Assembly: GCF_018326285.1 (NCBI RefSeq)
Contig: NZ_AP023362.1
Location: 2,356,001 to 2,420,000 of the forward strand
Reading direction: 5' to 3'
Length of the DNA stretch: 64,000 bases
Origin: Mycolicibacterium sp. TY81
GTDB taxonomy: Bacteria > Actinomycetota > Actinomycetes > Mycobacteriales > Mycobacteriaceae
Part shown: positions 47,214 to 55,215 of the stretch, one piece after another
Numbering within the stretch: position 1 is the stretch's first letter
How the letters are laid out: every line of letters begins with the position of its first letter
Made by a program: the position numbers and the translations under genes
The notes under the pieces: generated by a model
The model's input: the letters and a program-made list of their open reading frames with translations, nothing else
The model's database searches: none
Told to the model about the DNA's origin: nothing

Positions 47214-47888
47214 TCAGCTGGCGACCGGGTCGCCCGGCAGGAGCAGCCGGTCGATGGTGCTGACGCTCTCGGGCGACAGTCCCTCTCGCATGACCGCCTC
47301 GAGAAACTGTCCCGCAACGGTCTTGACTTTGACGTGGGTCATCTGCGAGCGCCACGTGAGGATGTCGAACGCGCGGTCGGCGTCGATGCCGTAGGCCGCC
47401 ATCAGGATGCCCTTGGCCTGCTCGATGGTGGCGCGGGACTTGACGACCTCTTTGATCTCGGACGTCAGGTCGGCCTGCATGGTTTCGGTGACATCGACGT
47501 AGTAGCCCTGCGTCCCGATCACTTCACCCGACTCGTCGGTCACGTGGTCACCGACCACCACCATCCAATGTGTCTTGCCGTTGACGTCGATGATCCGGTG
47601 CCGGCTGCTGAACAGCCCTCCCGACCGCACCCGGTCGAGAATTTCGGCCACCCGGGCCCGGTCGTCGGGGTGCTTGTGACTCAGCAGCAACTCGGTCGTG
47701 GGCTCCACCTGCCCCGGCGCGTAGCCGTGCATCCGCGCCACTTCGTCGGACCACACCCACCGTTGATCGGCGACGAAGAACGTGAATCCGCCGGCTTTCG
47801 GCGAGTCACCGCCGGCCAGGACCGCCGCGACTTCCCAGTGTTCAGACGCGTTGTCGGCATCGGCGTCATCGGCCACTGCATCAGGCAT
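47214..47888 (-). CDS. PAS and ANTAR domain regulator
   Basis: 224 residues. A PAS-3 fold (GFTFFVADQRWVWSDEVARM, HPDDRARVAEILDRV, YYVDVTETMQAD) occupies residues about 25-140. The C-terminus is an ANTAR domain (KSRATIEQAKGILMAAYGID, AFDILTWRSQMTHVKVKTVA), the RNA-binding antitermination module with the conserved IxxAKGxLM pattern. It would sense a ligand or light-like signal and act on nascent RNA hairpins. It is divergent from a Crp-type regulator, with a 24-bp palindrome between them, and its stop abuts that of the convergent oxidoreductase gene (1 bp apart). Targets are unknown. Confidence 0.88.
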   Translation of the reverse strand: MPDAVADDADADNASEHWEVAAVLAGGDSPKAGGFTFFVADQRWVWSDEVARMHGYAPGQVEPTTELLLSHKHPDDRARVAEILDRVRSGGLFSSRHRIIDVNGKTHWMVVVGDHVTDESGEVIGTQGYYVDVTETMQADLTSEIKEVVKSRATIEQAKGILMAAYGIDADRAFDILTWRSQMTHVKVKTVAGQFLEAVMREGLSPESVSTIDRLLLPGDPVAS

Positions 47889-47962
47889 ACGGAAAAACCA
47901 ATCATTGATCTCTATGAGGGCTATGCCGGGCCGCGCTGACGGTCGGCCCGCAAATAGTAGCC

Positions 47963-47986
47963 GCTATGTCAGCTCTCTGACATAGC
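47963..47986. promoter_or_regulatory. Crp/Fnr-type operator candidate
   Basis: Perfect 10-bp arms GCTATGTCAG / CTGACATAGC around CTCT. Read as TGTCA-N6-TGACA it fits the half-site layout of Crp/Fnr-family operators. It lies between the divergent PAS-ANTAR gene and the Crp-type gene, 64 bp before the latter's start. Confidence 0.65.
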
Positions 47987-48050
47987 AAATCACCGACGCG
48001 CCGTTAACTGTTCGTATCGGGACGACGCACCCGTCGAGTAGCTTGCTTGA

Positions 48051-48779
48051 GTGGGCACGGAGGTTCAGCTGAGCGATCTGCACCGCAATGCCGTGCTCGC
48101 AACCTTCGACAGCGACCGACTCGACCGATTGCTGCCGCACATCCAGATCGACTTCAGCCCTATCGGCCACGTGGCCCAACGGGCCGGAAACCCGTTGAGT
48201 CACATCCATTTTCCGCTCGATTCGGTCTATTCGGTCCTGGCCGAGTCCGAGCACGGCGCCGGGATCGAAGTGGGCACCGTCGGCTCCGAGGGCCTGGTCG
48301 GCGTCGCCGGCCACCTGGGTGCGCGCAACAGCCGCCAGACCGTCGTCTGCTGGTGTGCCGGCGATACCGCACACGTTCCGGTCGCGGAGTTTCTGCAGCT
48401 GACCACCGAAGGCGGCCCGTGGCATGACGCGATCGACCGGTTCACCGACTATCTGCTGATCCAGACGGCGCAGAACGTGCTGTGCACGAGCGCGCACTCG
48501 GTGCGCGCACGGTTGGCGCGCTGGTTGCTGGCCGCGCATGACCGGTACGACTGCCAACAGTTCTCGAGCACGCAGGAAAGCCTCTCGCAGATGCTGGGCG
48601 TGCAGCGCCCGACCATCTCCGAGACGGCGGCACGGATGCAGCGCGATGGCTTGATCATCTACCGGCGCGGCAACATCGAGATTCTCGACCGCGTCGCGCT
48701 CCGGCAGATCGCGTGTGAGTGCTACCGGGTGGTCAGCCAGGCGCTGACGGCCGTGCGCGACGCGGGCCGGCCGACCTAA
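48051..48779 (+). CDS. Crp/Fnr-family transcriptional regulator
   Basis: 242 residues from GTG 48051. An N-terminal cyclic-nucleotide-binding-type beta-roll (HIQIDFSPIGHVAQRAG, IHFPLDSVYSVLAES, EVGTVGSEGLVGVAGHLGA) leads to a long dimer helix and a C-terminal winged helix (STQESLSQMLGVQRPTISETAARM). The phosphate-binding residues of true cAMP receptors are not obvious, so the ligand is probably not cAMP. It is of the common actinobacterial and proteobacterial group with a SEGLVG motif. A TGTCA-N6-TGACA palindrome upstream is its likely own operator. Its 3' end overlaps the convergent gene by 4 bp. Confidence 0.85.
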   Translation: MGTEVQLSDLHRNAVLATFDSDRLDRLLPHIQIDFSPIGHVAQRAGNPLSHIHFPLDSVYSVLAESEHGAGIEVGTVGSEGLVGVAGHLGARNSRQTVVCWCAGDTAHVPVAEFLQLTTEGGPWHDAIDRFTDYLLIQTAQNVLCTSAHSVRARLARWLLAAHDRYDCQQFSSTQESLSQMLGVQRPTISETAARMQRDGLIIYRRGNIEILDRVALRQIACECYRVVSQALTAVRDAGRPT

Positions 48780-49237
48780 CCGACCGGAGCGTCAGCAGCG
48801 GGCGGCGGAGCCGCAACCGGCGCCTGCGGACCGGCGGGCAGCCCCGCGGGCGGTGCCGCATCGGCGTCCATGGGGCGCTGCGCGAGCAGCACGAGGGCCT
48901 GCTTGGGGCTGATCTCGCGCTCCTGGACGGCGTGCCAGACGTCGCGCAGATACGACAGCTGGTCGGTGTCCTGCGACCCCTCCGCGGTGGTCGTGGTGTA
49001 CGGCGGCAGATTCTCGGGACTGGACAGGTGCGGTACCGGCGCGGCGTTCGCCACCGGGACGGGCTTCCCGACCGGTGCCGGCTTGGGATCCGCGGGCGCC
49101 GCCGGCGGATCGATCGGCGCGGCCGACTGGTCGACCGCCGCGGTGTCGTCGGCCCAGGCGGCCGGGGCGACCGGCAGCAGCAACGCTGCGCAGGCCAGAC
49201 CCACGGCGCGGAATTTGACGCTGTCCAGGATTCTCAT
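48776..49237 (-). CDS. proline-rich exported protein with YLRD-WH motif (paralogue)
   Basis: 153 residues from ATG 49237 (MRILDSVKFRAVGLACAALL); a longer frame upstream has no signal and is rejected. A Sec signal ends near PAAWADD. A Pro/Ala/Val linker leads to DQLSYLRDVWHAVQEREIS and PKQALVLLAQRPMD, then a Pro-rich tail. This is the same architecture as the protein at 6359-6949, where QLGYLRDIWHTFHSGNPIEA occupies the same place. No enzymatic motif is visible. The 261 bp up to cyp125 contain the KstR promoter of that gene and nothing else that I recognise. Confidence 0.7.
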   Translation of the reverse strand: MRILDSVKFRAVGLACAALLLPVAPAAWADDTAAVDQSAAPIDPPAAPADPKPAPVGKPVPVANAAPVPHLSSPENLPPYTTTTAEGSQDTDQLSYLRDVWHAVQEREISPKQALVLLAQRPMDADAAPPAGLPAGPQAPVAAPPPAADAPVG

Positions 49238-49458
49238 GTGTTGCCCTCCCGTCCGTCTCCGGTAACCAATGGTGCTACAGGTGACTGCGGTATTGCTGGG
49301 AATTTGCCGGATCAATGTGGTGCGGCCGTACGAATCCGGGATCGGGTCCAGCGCCGCGACGAGCCCACCTCGGGCGCATCGGCTACGACGAATAGTGCTC
49401 CCCGGTTCGGGTCGCGTCGGCATTCCCCCAGAATCCGAGCCGAATTATCGGCATAACC

Positions 49459-49503
49459 TTGCGGCTCCGACCGGCACGCGGTACTAAATTGGAACACGTT
49501 GCA
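49459..49503 (+). promoter_or_regulatory. promoter with KstR operator (cyp125)
   Basis: -35 TTGCGG (49459-49464), 17-nt spacer, -10 TACTAA (49482-49487), KstR box TGGAACACGTTGCA at 49490-49503, a perfect TnnAACnnGTTnnA match. Only a few bases differ from the promoter at 43021-43065, including most of the spacer, so the two arose by duplication or strong selection. Confidence 0.88.
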
Positions 49504-49519
49504 GAGTGAGGAGCGTCAC

Positions 49520-50779
49520 ATGACGGCACCCAACATCCCGGCCGGATTCGACTTCACAGACCCCGATATCTACGCCCAGCGGCTCCCGGTCGCGGAGCTG
49601 GCCGAACTGCGCCACGTCGCGCCGATCTGGTGGAACGAACAACCCATGGGCAAGGGCGGCTTCGACGACGGTGGCTACTGGGTGGTGACGCGGCACAAGG
49701 ACGTCAAGGAGGTGTCCCGCCGCAGCGACGTGTTCTCCAGCCAGGTGAAGACGGCCATCCCCCGCTACCAGGACGGCACGGTCACCGAGCAGATCGAGCG
49801 TGGCAAGTTCGTGCTGCTGAACATGGACGCACCGCATCACACCCACCTGCGCAAGATCATCTCGCGCATGTTCACCCCGCGGGCCATCGAACTGCTGCGG
49901 GACGAACTGAGCCGGCGCGCGCAGCAGATCGTGCAGGAGGCAGCCACCCAGGGGTACGGCGATTTCGTCGAACAGGTGTCCTGTGAGCTGCCGCTCCAGG
50001 CGATCGCCGGACTGATGGGCGTGCCGCAGGAAGACCGCAAGAAGCTGTTCCACTGGTCCAATCAGATGGTCGGCGACATGGACCCCGAATTCGCCGGCAA
50101 CGACGCCATCACCGCGTCGGTTGAACTGATCATGTACGGCATGGCCATGGCGGCCGACCGCGGCGCCAACCCGCGCGACGACCTGGTGACCCGGCTGGTG
50201 CAGGCCGACGTCGAAGGCCACAAGCTCTCGGACGACGAGTTCGGTTTCTTCGTCATCCTGCTGGCGGTGGCGGGCAACGAGACCACCCGCAACACCATCA
50301 CCCAGGGCATGATGGCCTTTGCGGAACACCCGGACCAGTGGGAACTGTTCAAGCGGGAACGTCCGGCGACGGCAGCCGACGAGATCGTCCGCTGGGCGAC
50401 GCCGGTCACCTCGTTCCAGCGCACCGCGACGCAGGACACCGAGCTCGGCGGCGTGCCGATCAAGAAGGGCGAGCGGGTGGTGATGTTCTACCGGTCGGCC
50501 AACTTCGACGAAGAGGTGTTCGACGACCCGTACACGTTCAACATCATGCGCGACCCCAACCCGCACGTCGGCTTCGGCGGGACCGGCGCCCACTACTGCA
50601 TCGGGGCGAATCTGGCCCGCATGACCATCGACCTGATGTTCAACGCGATCGCCGACCACATGCCGGATCTGCGTCCGCTCGGTGAGCCGGAGCGGCTGCG
50701 GTCGGGCTGGCTCAACGGCATCAAGCACTGGCAGGTCGACTACACCGGAGCTAACGCGAAATCAGCTGTCGCGCGGTGA
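49520..50779 (+). CDS. cyp125: cytochrome P450 CYP125-type steroid C26-monooxygenase
   Basis: 419 residues from ATG 49520, with GAGGAG at 49508-49513; an upstream TTG at 49499 would lie inside the KstR operator and is rejected. P450 signatures: I-helix VAGNETTRNTITQGM, ExxR in ADEIVRWATP, haem loop HVGFGGTGAHYCIGANLAR. The sequence tracks mycobacterial CYP125A1 (Rv3545c) closely, e.g. VQIKKGxRVVMFYRSANFDE-like IKKGERVVMFYRSANFDEEV and the C-terminal GWLNGIKHWQVDYTG. CYP125 starts cholesterol side-chain breakdown by oxidising C26/27. The gene is away from the main sterol cluster, like the second CYP125 (A4 type) of M. smegmatis, so it is probably a paralogue. Confidence 0.92.
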   Translation: MTAPNIPAGFDFTDPDIYAQRLPVAELAELRHVAPIWWNEQPMGKGGFDDGGYWVVTRHKDVKEVSRRSDVFSSQVKTAIPRYQDGTVTEQIERGKFVLLNMDAPHHTHLRKIISRMFTPRAIELLRDELSRRAQQIVQEAATQGYGDFVEQVSCELPLQAIAGLMGVPQEDRKKLFHWSNQMVGDMDPEFAGNDAITASVELIMYGMAMAADRGANPRDDLVTRLVQADVEGHKLSDDEFGFFVILLAVAGNETTRNTITQGMMAFAEHPDQWELFKRERPATAADEIVRWATPVTSFQRTATQDTELGGVPIKKGERVVMFYRSANFDEEVFDDPYTFNIMRDPNPHVGFGGTGAHYCIGANLARMTIDLMFNAIADHMPDLRPLGEPERLRSGWLNGIKHWQVDYTGANAKSAVAR

Positions 50780-51095
50780 CCTTGGGCCGATCGGGATAGT
50801 CGAGCAGCGACTGCCAGTAGTCGTCGGACAGCTCCTGGCCGGAGCGCAGCACCATGGCGAGGCCGGTCGCCATCGCGACGCCGAGCAGGCCGAGCCACAA
50901 GCCGGTGACCGCGATGACCACCCACAGCACGGTCGTCAGCACGGGCCACGGCGATACCAGCATCAGCAGCGGCGCGAAGAAGAAACCGGTACCGACGTAC
51001 CAGGCCGATCCGGTTCGGTCGGCTGCCATGACGGCCCGTAGCCAGACCGGCGGCGCCGGCGCCGCCGGTTCGGTTGCCGAGTGGGTGGTGCGCAT
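50751..51095 (-). CDS. small membrane protein, unknown function
   Basis: 114 residues. Two or three hydrophobic segments (YVGTGFFFAPLLMLVSPWPV, VLWVVIAVTGLWLGLLGVAM) follow a Pro-rich N-terminus. The C-terminus is cytosolic-looking and basic (LLDYPDRPKVTARQLISR). Its last 29 bp overlap the 3' end of cyp125 in antisense orientation. It is divergent from the XRE regulator, with the repeat-rich 115-bp spacer between them as shared control region. I do not recognise a family. Confidence 0.6.
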   Translation of the reverse strand: MRTTHSATEPAAPAPPVWLRAVMAADRTGSAWYVGTGFFFAPLLMLVSPWPVLTTVLWVVIAVTGLWLGLLGVAMATGLAMVLRSGQELSDDYWQSLLDYPDRPKVTARQLISR

Positions 51096-51135
51096 CTCGA
51101 TCGCCTCCTACTGCGTTGTCGGGCAATTCGAGACT

Positions 51136-51187
51136 GTCCCCGTCAGGTAATCGCCGCAATTACCTGGCAGGTAGTCGCCACGGGGAC
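51136..51187. promoter_or_regulatory. repeat-rich operator region of the XRE regulator
   Basis: Outer inverted arms GTCCCCGT (51136-51143) and ACGGGGAC (51180-51187) enclose an inverted repeat CAGGTAAT-N7-ATTACCTG (51144-51166) and a further copy CAGGTAGTCGCC (51168-51179) of the motif CAGGTAATCGCC (51144-51155). It lies 23 bp before the regulator start. Confidence 0.6.
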
Positions 51188-51209
51188 GCACAACCGCGAC
51201 ACTGGATTC

Positions 51210-52013
51210 GTGACCGTCACCAGCGCTGCCCCGACACGTTCGCCGCAACCCTTCGGAGAGCTCATGCGGCAGTGGCGCCAGCGGCGGCGCATCAGCCAGC
51301 TCGACCTCGCCATCGAGGCCGACGTGTCGGCCCGCCATCTCAGCTTCATCGAGACCGGCCGGTCGACGCCGAGCCGAGCCATGGTGCTCAAGCTCGGTAC
51401 TGTGCTGAATGTTCCTGCGCGAGAACAGAACCGGCTGCTCATGGCCGCGGGTCACGCACCGGTGTACGCCGAGCGCTCACTCGACGACCCGGAGATGAGC
51501 GCGGTGCGCACCGGGATCGATCGTGTCCTCGCCGCATACGAGCCGTTCCCGTGCCTGGCAGTCGACCACCTGTGGAACATCGTCGCGGCCAACGCCGGCA
51601 CCGCCGTGCTGCTCGAGGGCGTGGCGCCCGAGTTGCTGAATCCGCCGAACGCCCTTCGCATTTCGCTGCACCCGGATGGTCTGGCTCCCCGAATCCGCAA
51701 TCTCGGGCAGTGGCGGCACCACGTGATCGGCCGACTGCGCCGTGAAGTCGCCGGTAGCGCGTCGGCCGAGCTTCACGATCTGCTCACCGAGATCGAGGCC
51801 TACCCCGGCGGGGACGTCGCATCGTCCGATCTCGGCGGCGTCGCGGTGCCGCTGGAGATCGACGGTCCGGATGGCACGGTGCTGACATTCCTCAGCACCG
51901 TCACCACATTCGGCACCGCGCTGGACCTGACCGCCGCGGAGTTGAGCATCGAAGCGTTCCTGCCCGCCGATGACGCGACGGCGCAGGCGATCCGCGAGAG
52001 CGCTACGCGTTGA
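51210..52013 (+). CDS. XRE-family regulator with MmyB-like ligand domain
   Basis: 267 residues from GTG 51210; the frame upstream crosses the operator repeats and is rejected. The N-terminal helix-turn-helix (FGELMRQWRQRRRISQLDLA, VSARHLSFIETGRSTPSRAM) is followed by an MmyB-like PAS-type domain (AVDHLWNIVAANAGTAVLLE, FLSTVTTFGTALDLTAAELS) thought to bind a fatty-acid-like ligand in this family. It probably controls itself and the divergent membrane-protein gene through the repeats upstream. Its stop overlaps that of the convergent L,D-transpeptidase gene by 11 bp. Confidence 0.88.
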   Translation: MTVTSAAPTRSPQPFGELMRQWRQRRRISQLDLAIEADVSARHLSFIETGRSTPSRAMVLKLGTVLNVPAREQNRLLMAAGHAPVYAERSLDDPEMSAVRTGIDRVLAAYEPFPCLAVDHLWNIVAANAGTAVLLEGVAPELLNPPNALRISLHPDGLAPRIRNLGQWRHHVIGRLRREVAGSASAELHDLLTEIEAYPGGDVASSDLGGVAVPLEIDGPDGTVLTFLSTVTTFGTALDLTAAELSIEAFLPADDATAQAIRESATR

Positions 52014-52767
52014 CGACGATCGGGTCGCCGATGTTCACCTGGTTGTAGTACCAGGACGCGTTGTCGGTGCTCAGGTTGATGCAGCCGTGGCTCACGTTCG
52101 AATTGCCCTGCTGCGCAACCGACCACGGAGCCGCGTGGACGTAGACGCCGCCCGAGGTGACCCGGACCGCGTAGTAGACCGTCAGCTTGTAGCCCTCAGG
52201 GTCGTTGAGCGGGATGCCGATGGTCCGCGAGTCCATGACCACGGGGCTTTCTTTCGACATGGCCGTGAACGAACCCACCGGGGTGGGGTGCTTGGGCTTG
52301 CCCATGGACGCCGGCATGGTCTTCACGACCTGGCCGTCGATGCTCACCGTGAAGGTGTGCCCGCTGATGCTCGCGACGCCGAGGGTGGCCGCTCCGGTCC
52401 CGAACGACTGTTTGGCCCCGCCGACCGACACCTTGATGGTCGAATGCGCCGGCCAGTAGGTGCTGGGCGTGAACTGCACCTTGTTGTCGGCCAGCCACGC
52501 GAACGTGCCTGCGGGCGCCTTGGTCATCTTCGGCGACGAGAACTCGATGGTGCGCTCGGCGCGCCCCCGGTCGGCGACCGGCTGACCGAAGGTCACGGTG
52601 ACGGGCATTCCGACACCGACCACGTCGCCGCTGCTCGGCGTGATCGTGGCGACCGGGAGGGACTCGGGCAATGCCGCGACGGCAGCACCCACAGGGCCGC
52701 TCAGCATCATCACCGCAGATGCGGCGACGGCCAGCGCATAACGCACAGTTTTGGGCAAGGGGTCCAT
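52003..52767 (-). CDS. L,D-transpeptidase
   Basis: 254 residues with a signal peptide (YALAVAASAVMMLSGPVGAA). One Ig-like domain (VATITPSSGDVVGVGMPVTV to VSVGGA) precedes the YkuD catalytic domain. The active-site signature is HAAPWSVAQQG and SNVSHGCINLSTDNASWYY with the nucleophilic Cys in SHGC. It forms 3-3 crosslinks in peptidoglycan at the cell wall and is the target class of carbapenems in mycobacteria. A single Ig domain and about 250 residues match LdtMt1 (Rv0116c) better than the longer LdtMt2. The DUF7159 gene lies 75 bp upstream on the same strand. Confidence 0.92.
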   Translation of the reverse strand: MDPLPKTVRYALAVAASAVMMLSGPVGAAVAALPESLPVATITPSSGDVVGVGMPVTVTFGQPVADRGRAERTIEFSSPKMTKAPAGTFAWLADNKVQFTPSTYWPAHSTIKVSVGGAKQSFGTGAATLGVASISGHTFTVSIDGQVVKTMPASMGKPKHPTPVGSFTAMSKESPVVMDSRTIGIPLNDPEGYKLTVYYAVRVTSGGVYVHAAPWSVAQQGNSNVSHGCINLSTDNASWYYNQVNIGDPIVVNA

Positions 52768-52842
52768 CCTCAGGTCCGAGATACGTTCACTACATATCGT
52801 AGTTCGACGCCGGCGTTACTTTCGTTAGCCGCACTCCGGGGT

Positions 52843-54141
52843 TTACTGCGGCGGAGCGACGGGCTCGGCGGGCGGGGCGACATCGCCAGGCGCCGGGGCC
52901 GCCGGAGCCGGGGCGTCGGCCGGTACTGCGACCGCCACCGAATTCGCCGGCATCTCCACCGGCGGGATATCCGTGGCCGCGGGCGGCGCGTCGGCTGCCG
53001 GCACACCGTCGGGGTGCACGGCCGGTTCGGGTTCGACGACGGGAGCCGCCTGCGGCTCGACAATCGGCGCATCGGGCAGCGGCGCCTCGACGGGCGCCAA
53101 CAGCTCGGCCGACGGCTCGGCAGCGGGCGCCACGTGCACCGCCGGAGGCTCGGCCGGCGCGACCGCCTGCTCGGCGGCCGCGGGCCGCGGGCTCTTGGTG
53201 ACGGGCGTCGAGGCGCCGCGCGACGGCAGGAACTGCATCGTGACGGCCATCGACACCGACGCCACGAACGCCGTGGACCCGACGGCCAGCATGGTCAGGG
53301 GCAGGGCGGGCGAGCTCGACAGCTGCTCCCACCGCGAGGAACCGCTCGACCGATGCCGGCCGGTCGGCGCGAAGACGGGTCCCTCGAATTCCTGCTCGAA
53401 GGCATCGAAGGTCGGATCCCAGCCGAAATCCTGGCCGGCCCATTCGTCGGGTCGCGGCTGGTCACCGAAGTAGTACGGCTCGGACAGGTCGGAGTCGCCC
53501 GACCGCACCGACACCAGCGCCGCGCCGCGGGCCAGGGCCAGATCCGCTTCTTCCGGCGTGAACACCGGCACCGACAGCGCGTCCTGCAGCCCCGGCAGGA
53601 TGGCCTCGAAGTTGCCGGCGGATCCGATGACCACGAGTGCCTCCGGCTGCCAGTCCGCGCGGGCGAACACCGCGCTGAGCCAGCTGGTCAGGCCGGCGCG
53701 GGAGCCGATGGTGTGGTTCACGGCCGTGTGAACGGCGCCGCTCGCCGCATGCACGATCATGGTGATCGCGAATTCGGGCTCGATGGTGCACACCGCGGTG
53801 GTCCCACAGCCCAGCGCGTCGGCGATGCCGCGGGCCACTGCCTCGTTGGCCTCCGGGAACCGCACCGGCACCACGTTGTCGAAACCGGACTCGGACAGCG
53901 ACTGCATGAGCATCGAGGCCTCGGCGTCGGCATCGTCGCTCCACGTGAGCCCGATCGACTTGAGCCGCAGCCCACGCGTCGCCGCCAGGGCCTCGCTGCG
54001 CAGCACGGCGGCGGTGGCGTCGCCGGAGTTCATGATCTCGACGGCGTCGTGGTCCATGGTGAACCCGTCGACGTCATTGCCCTCGACCAGGACCAGGCCC
54101 ATGGATGACGGAGTCATGGCCAAACCGAGCACCGCGTCCAC
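52843..54141 (-). CDS. DUF7159-type membrane protein with proline-rich tail
   Basis: 432 residues from GTG 54141 (VDAVLGLAMTPSSMGLVLVE), with GAAGGGG about 8 nt upstream; a start at 54168 would include that site. The first 210 residues resemble an ASKHA-like fold (repeated SMGLVLVEGNDVDG and AVCTIEPEFAITMIVHAASG segments) and match a mycobacterium-restricted family now called DUF7159. A single membrane helix near residue 290 (LTMLAVGSTAFVASVSMAV) is followed by a Pro/Ala/Val tail of about 120 residues outside the membrane. Function is unknown. The tail would project towards the wall, near the adjacent transpeptidase, but a link is only positional. Confidence 0.7.
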   Translation of the reverse strand: MDAVLGLAMTPSSMGLVLVEGNDVDGFTMDHDAVEIMNSGDATAAVLRSEALAATRGLRLKSIGLTWSDDADAEASMLMQSLSESGFDNVVPVRFPEANEAVARGIADALGCGTTAVCTIEPEFAITMIVHAASGAVHTAVNHTIGSRAGLTSWLSAVFARADWQPEALVVIGSAGNFEAILPGLQDALSVPVFTPEEADLALARGAALVSVRSGDSDLSEPYYFGDQPRPDEWAGQDFGWDPTFDAFEQEFEGPVFAPTGRHRSSGSSRWEQLSSSPALPLTMLAVGSTAFVASVSMAVTMQFLPSRGASTPVTKSPRPAAAEQAVAPAEPPAVHVAPAAEPSAELLAPVEAPLPDAPIVEPQAAPVVEPEPAVHPDGVPAADAPPAATDIPPVEMPANSVAVAVPADAPAPAAPAPGDVAPPAEPVAPPQ

Positions 54142-54523
54142 GCAAACAACCCCTTCAAAAAAACGCATGGTGGCGACGCACGACCGGCGATGACGCGCGC
54201 TTCGGCGTGCGGGAACTATCCGGAATCGTGGTGAGACAAGCCACCCTTTGACCGGTGACCTTACCCGTTACCCGGGCCACAACGCACCCGTCCGCAAGCC
54301 ACCGACCTGCGATGATTTGCCAGTCGTCCACGGCGCTGTGTTCAAACCGTTATCAGTATTAGCCATCTTCGCCGCCGCCGCTCGGCGTGGCCCGCCGGTC
54401 ACCGTGAGGTTTGACGGCAGGCACATGCGGTAATCCAGTGGCCTAGTTGTGACCTGTCGCTACTGGTTCCCGTGGCGGGGCGGCGGGACAATTGTCGGCA
54501 AGACCAGCCAGGAGGTCAGCATC
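54142..54523. other. 382-bp intergenic region
   Basis: Divergent spacer between the DUF7159 gene and the small gene at 54524. It contains an AT-rich patch at about 54336-54366 (TTATCAGTATTAGCC) that could hold a promoter in either direction, and the ribosome-binding site AGGAGG at 54510-54515. I see no gene, palindrome of note, or structured RNA. Confidence 0.5.
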
Positions 54524-54730
54524 ATGACGGCACCGGCACTCACCACGCCCACCGCGGTATCCCACGGCGAAGTGGGCGTACATGTTCGCGGCCTCTGCTG
54601 GTCCTATGCGACCTGCACCTGCGGCTGGACCGCACGGCGCCGCCACCTGCGGGCCTCTGCCGAGCAGGACGCCTGGACGCACTCCATCGAATCCGGCTGC
54701 GCGGTCGCCTTCCCCCTCGTCAACCGCTAG
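54524..54730 (+). CDS. small conserved protein with Cys pair
   Basis: 68 residues. A strong AGGAGG (54510-54515) fixes ATG 54524; the longer frame from 54449 is rejected. The core GLCWSYATCTCGWTARRRHL has three closely spaced Cys, and a fourth lies later (IESGCAVAFP), so a small zinc site is possible. No signal peptide or membrane helix is apparent. The following gene is 56 bp downstream on the same strand. I do not recognise a characterised family. Confidence 0.65.
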   Translation: MTAPALTTPTAVSHGEVGVHVRGLCWSYATCTCGWTARRRHLRASAEQDAWTHSIESGCAVAFPLVNR

Positions 54731-54786
54731 CGCGGCGCTGCCCCGCGCGATCTTGCGCAGCGGGCCAGGTCGTAACACAGTGGATT

Positions 54787-55203
54787 ATGACCGAACAGTG
54801 GATTAAAGGATGCGCAGTGCAGCGGATCTCCTTCCGCGACGGACTGGTGCTGGACCTGGAGGACTACAACGAGCTCGTCATCTCGGCACCGCTGGCCCTG
54901 ACCCTGCCTGCCACCGAGACCGACCCGCAGGAAGTCGTCGCGATCAACCCGGCCGACGTGCGCAAGCAAGAGCGGCCGTTGTTCGATTTCGCCGGCCAGA
55001 AATGCACGCACGCCGAGTGGGAGGACAACGGCAGCCTGCACCTGGCGTTCGCCGACGGACACCGCATCGACGTGCCCACCGACCAGGAACACACCTCGTG
55101 GGAGCTCTACGGCAAGCACCATGGCTACGCCGCGTGCCTGCCGCACGGGCGCGTGCGGGTGGTCCGGCACGACCTGCCGGACGACGAGGCCGTCAACAGC
55201 TGA
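54787..55203 (+). CDS. DUF6188-like conserved hypothetical protein
   Basis: 138 residues from ATG 54787. The sequence is strand-rich (VQRISFRDGLVLDLEDYNEL, NGSLHLAFADGHRIDVPTD) with a terminal WELYGKHHGYAACLPHGRVR, the pattern of actinobacterial DUF6188 proteins of about 130 residues. No signal, membrane segment or clear active site. It is convergent with the Baeyer-Villiger monooxygenase gene (12 bp between stops). Function is unknown. Confidence 0.65.
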   Translation: MTEQWIKGCAVQRISFRDGLVLDLEDYNELVISAPLALTLPATETDPQEVVAINPADVRKQERPLFDFAGQKCTHAEWEDNGSLHLAFADGHRIDVPTDQEHTSWELYGKHHGYAACLPHGRVRVVRHDLPDDEAVNS

Positions 55204-55215
55204 TGCGCCGGCCGC

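Noticed and set aside
49499..49519. TTG start for cyp125
   Set aside because: The codon lies inside the KstR operator, upstream of the ribosome-binding site that serves ATG 49520.
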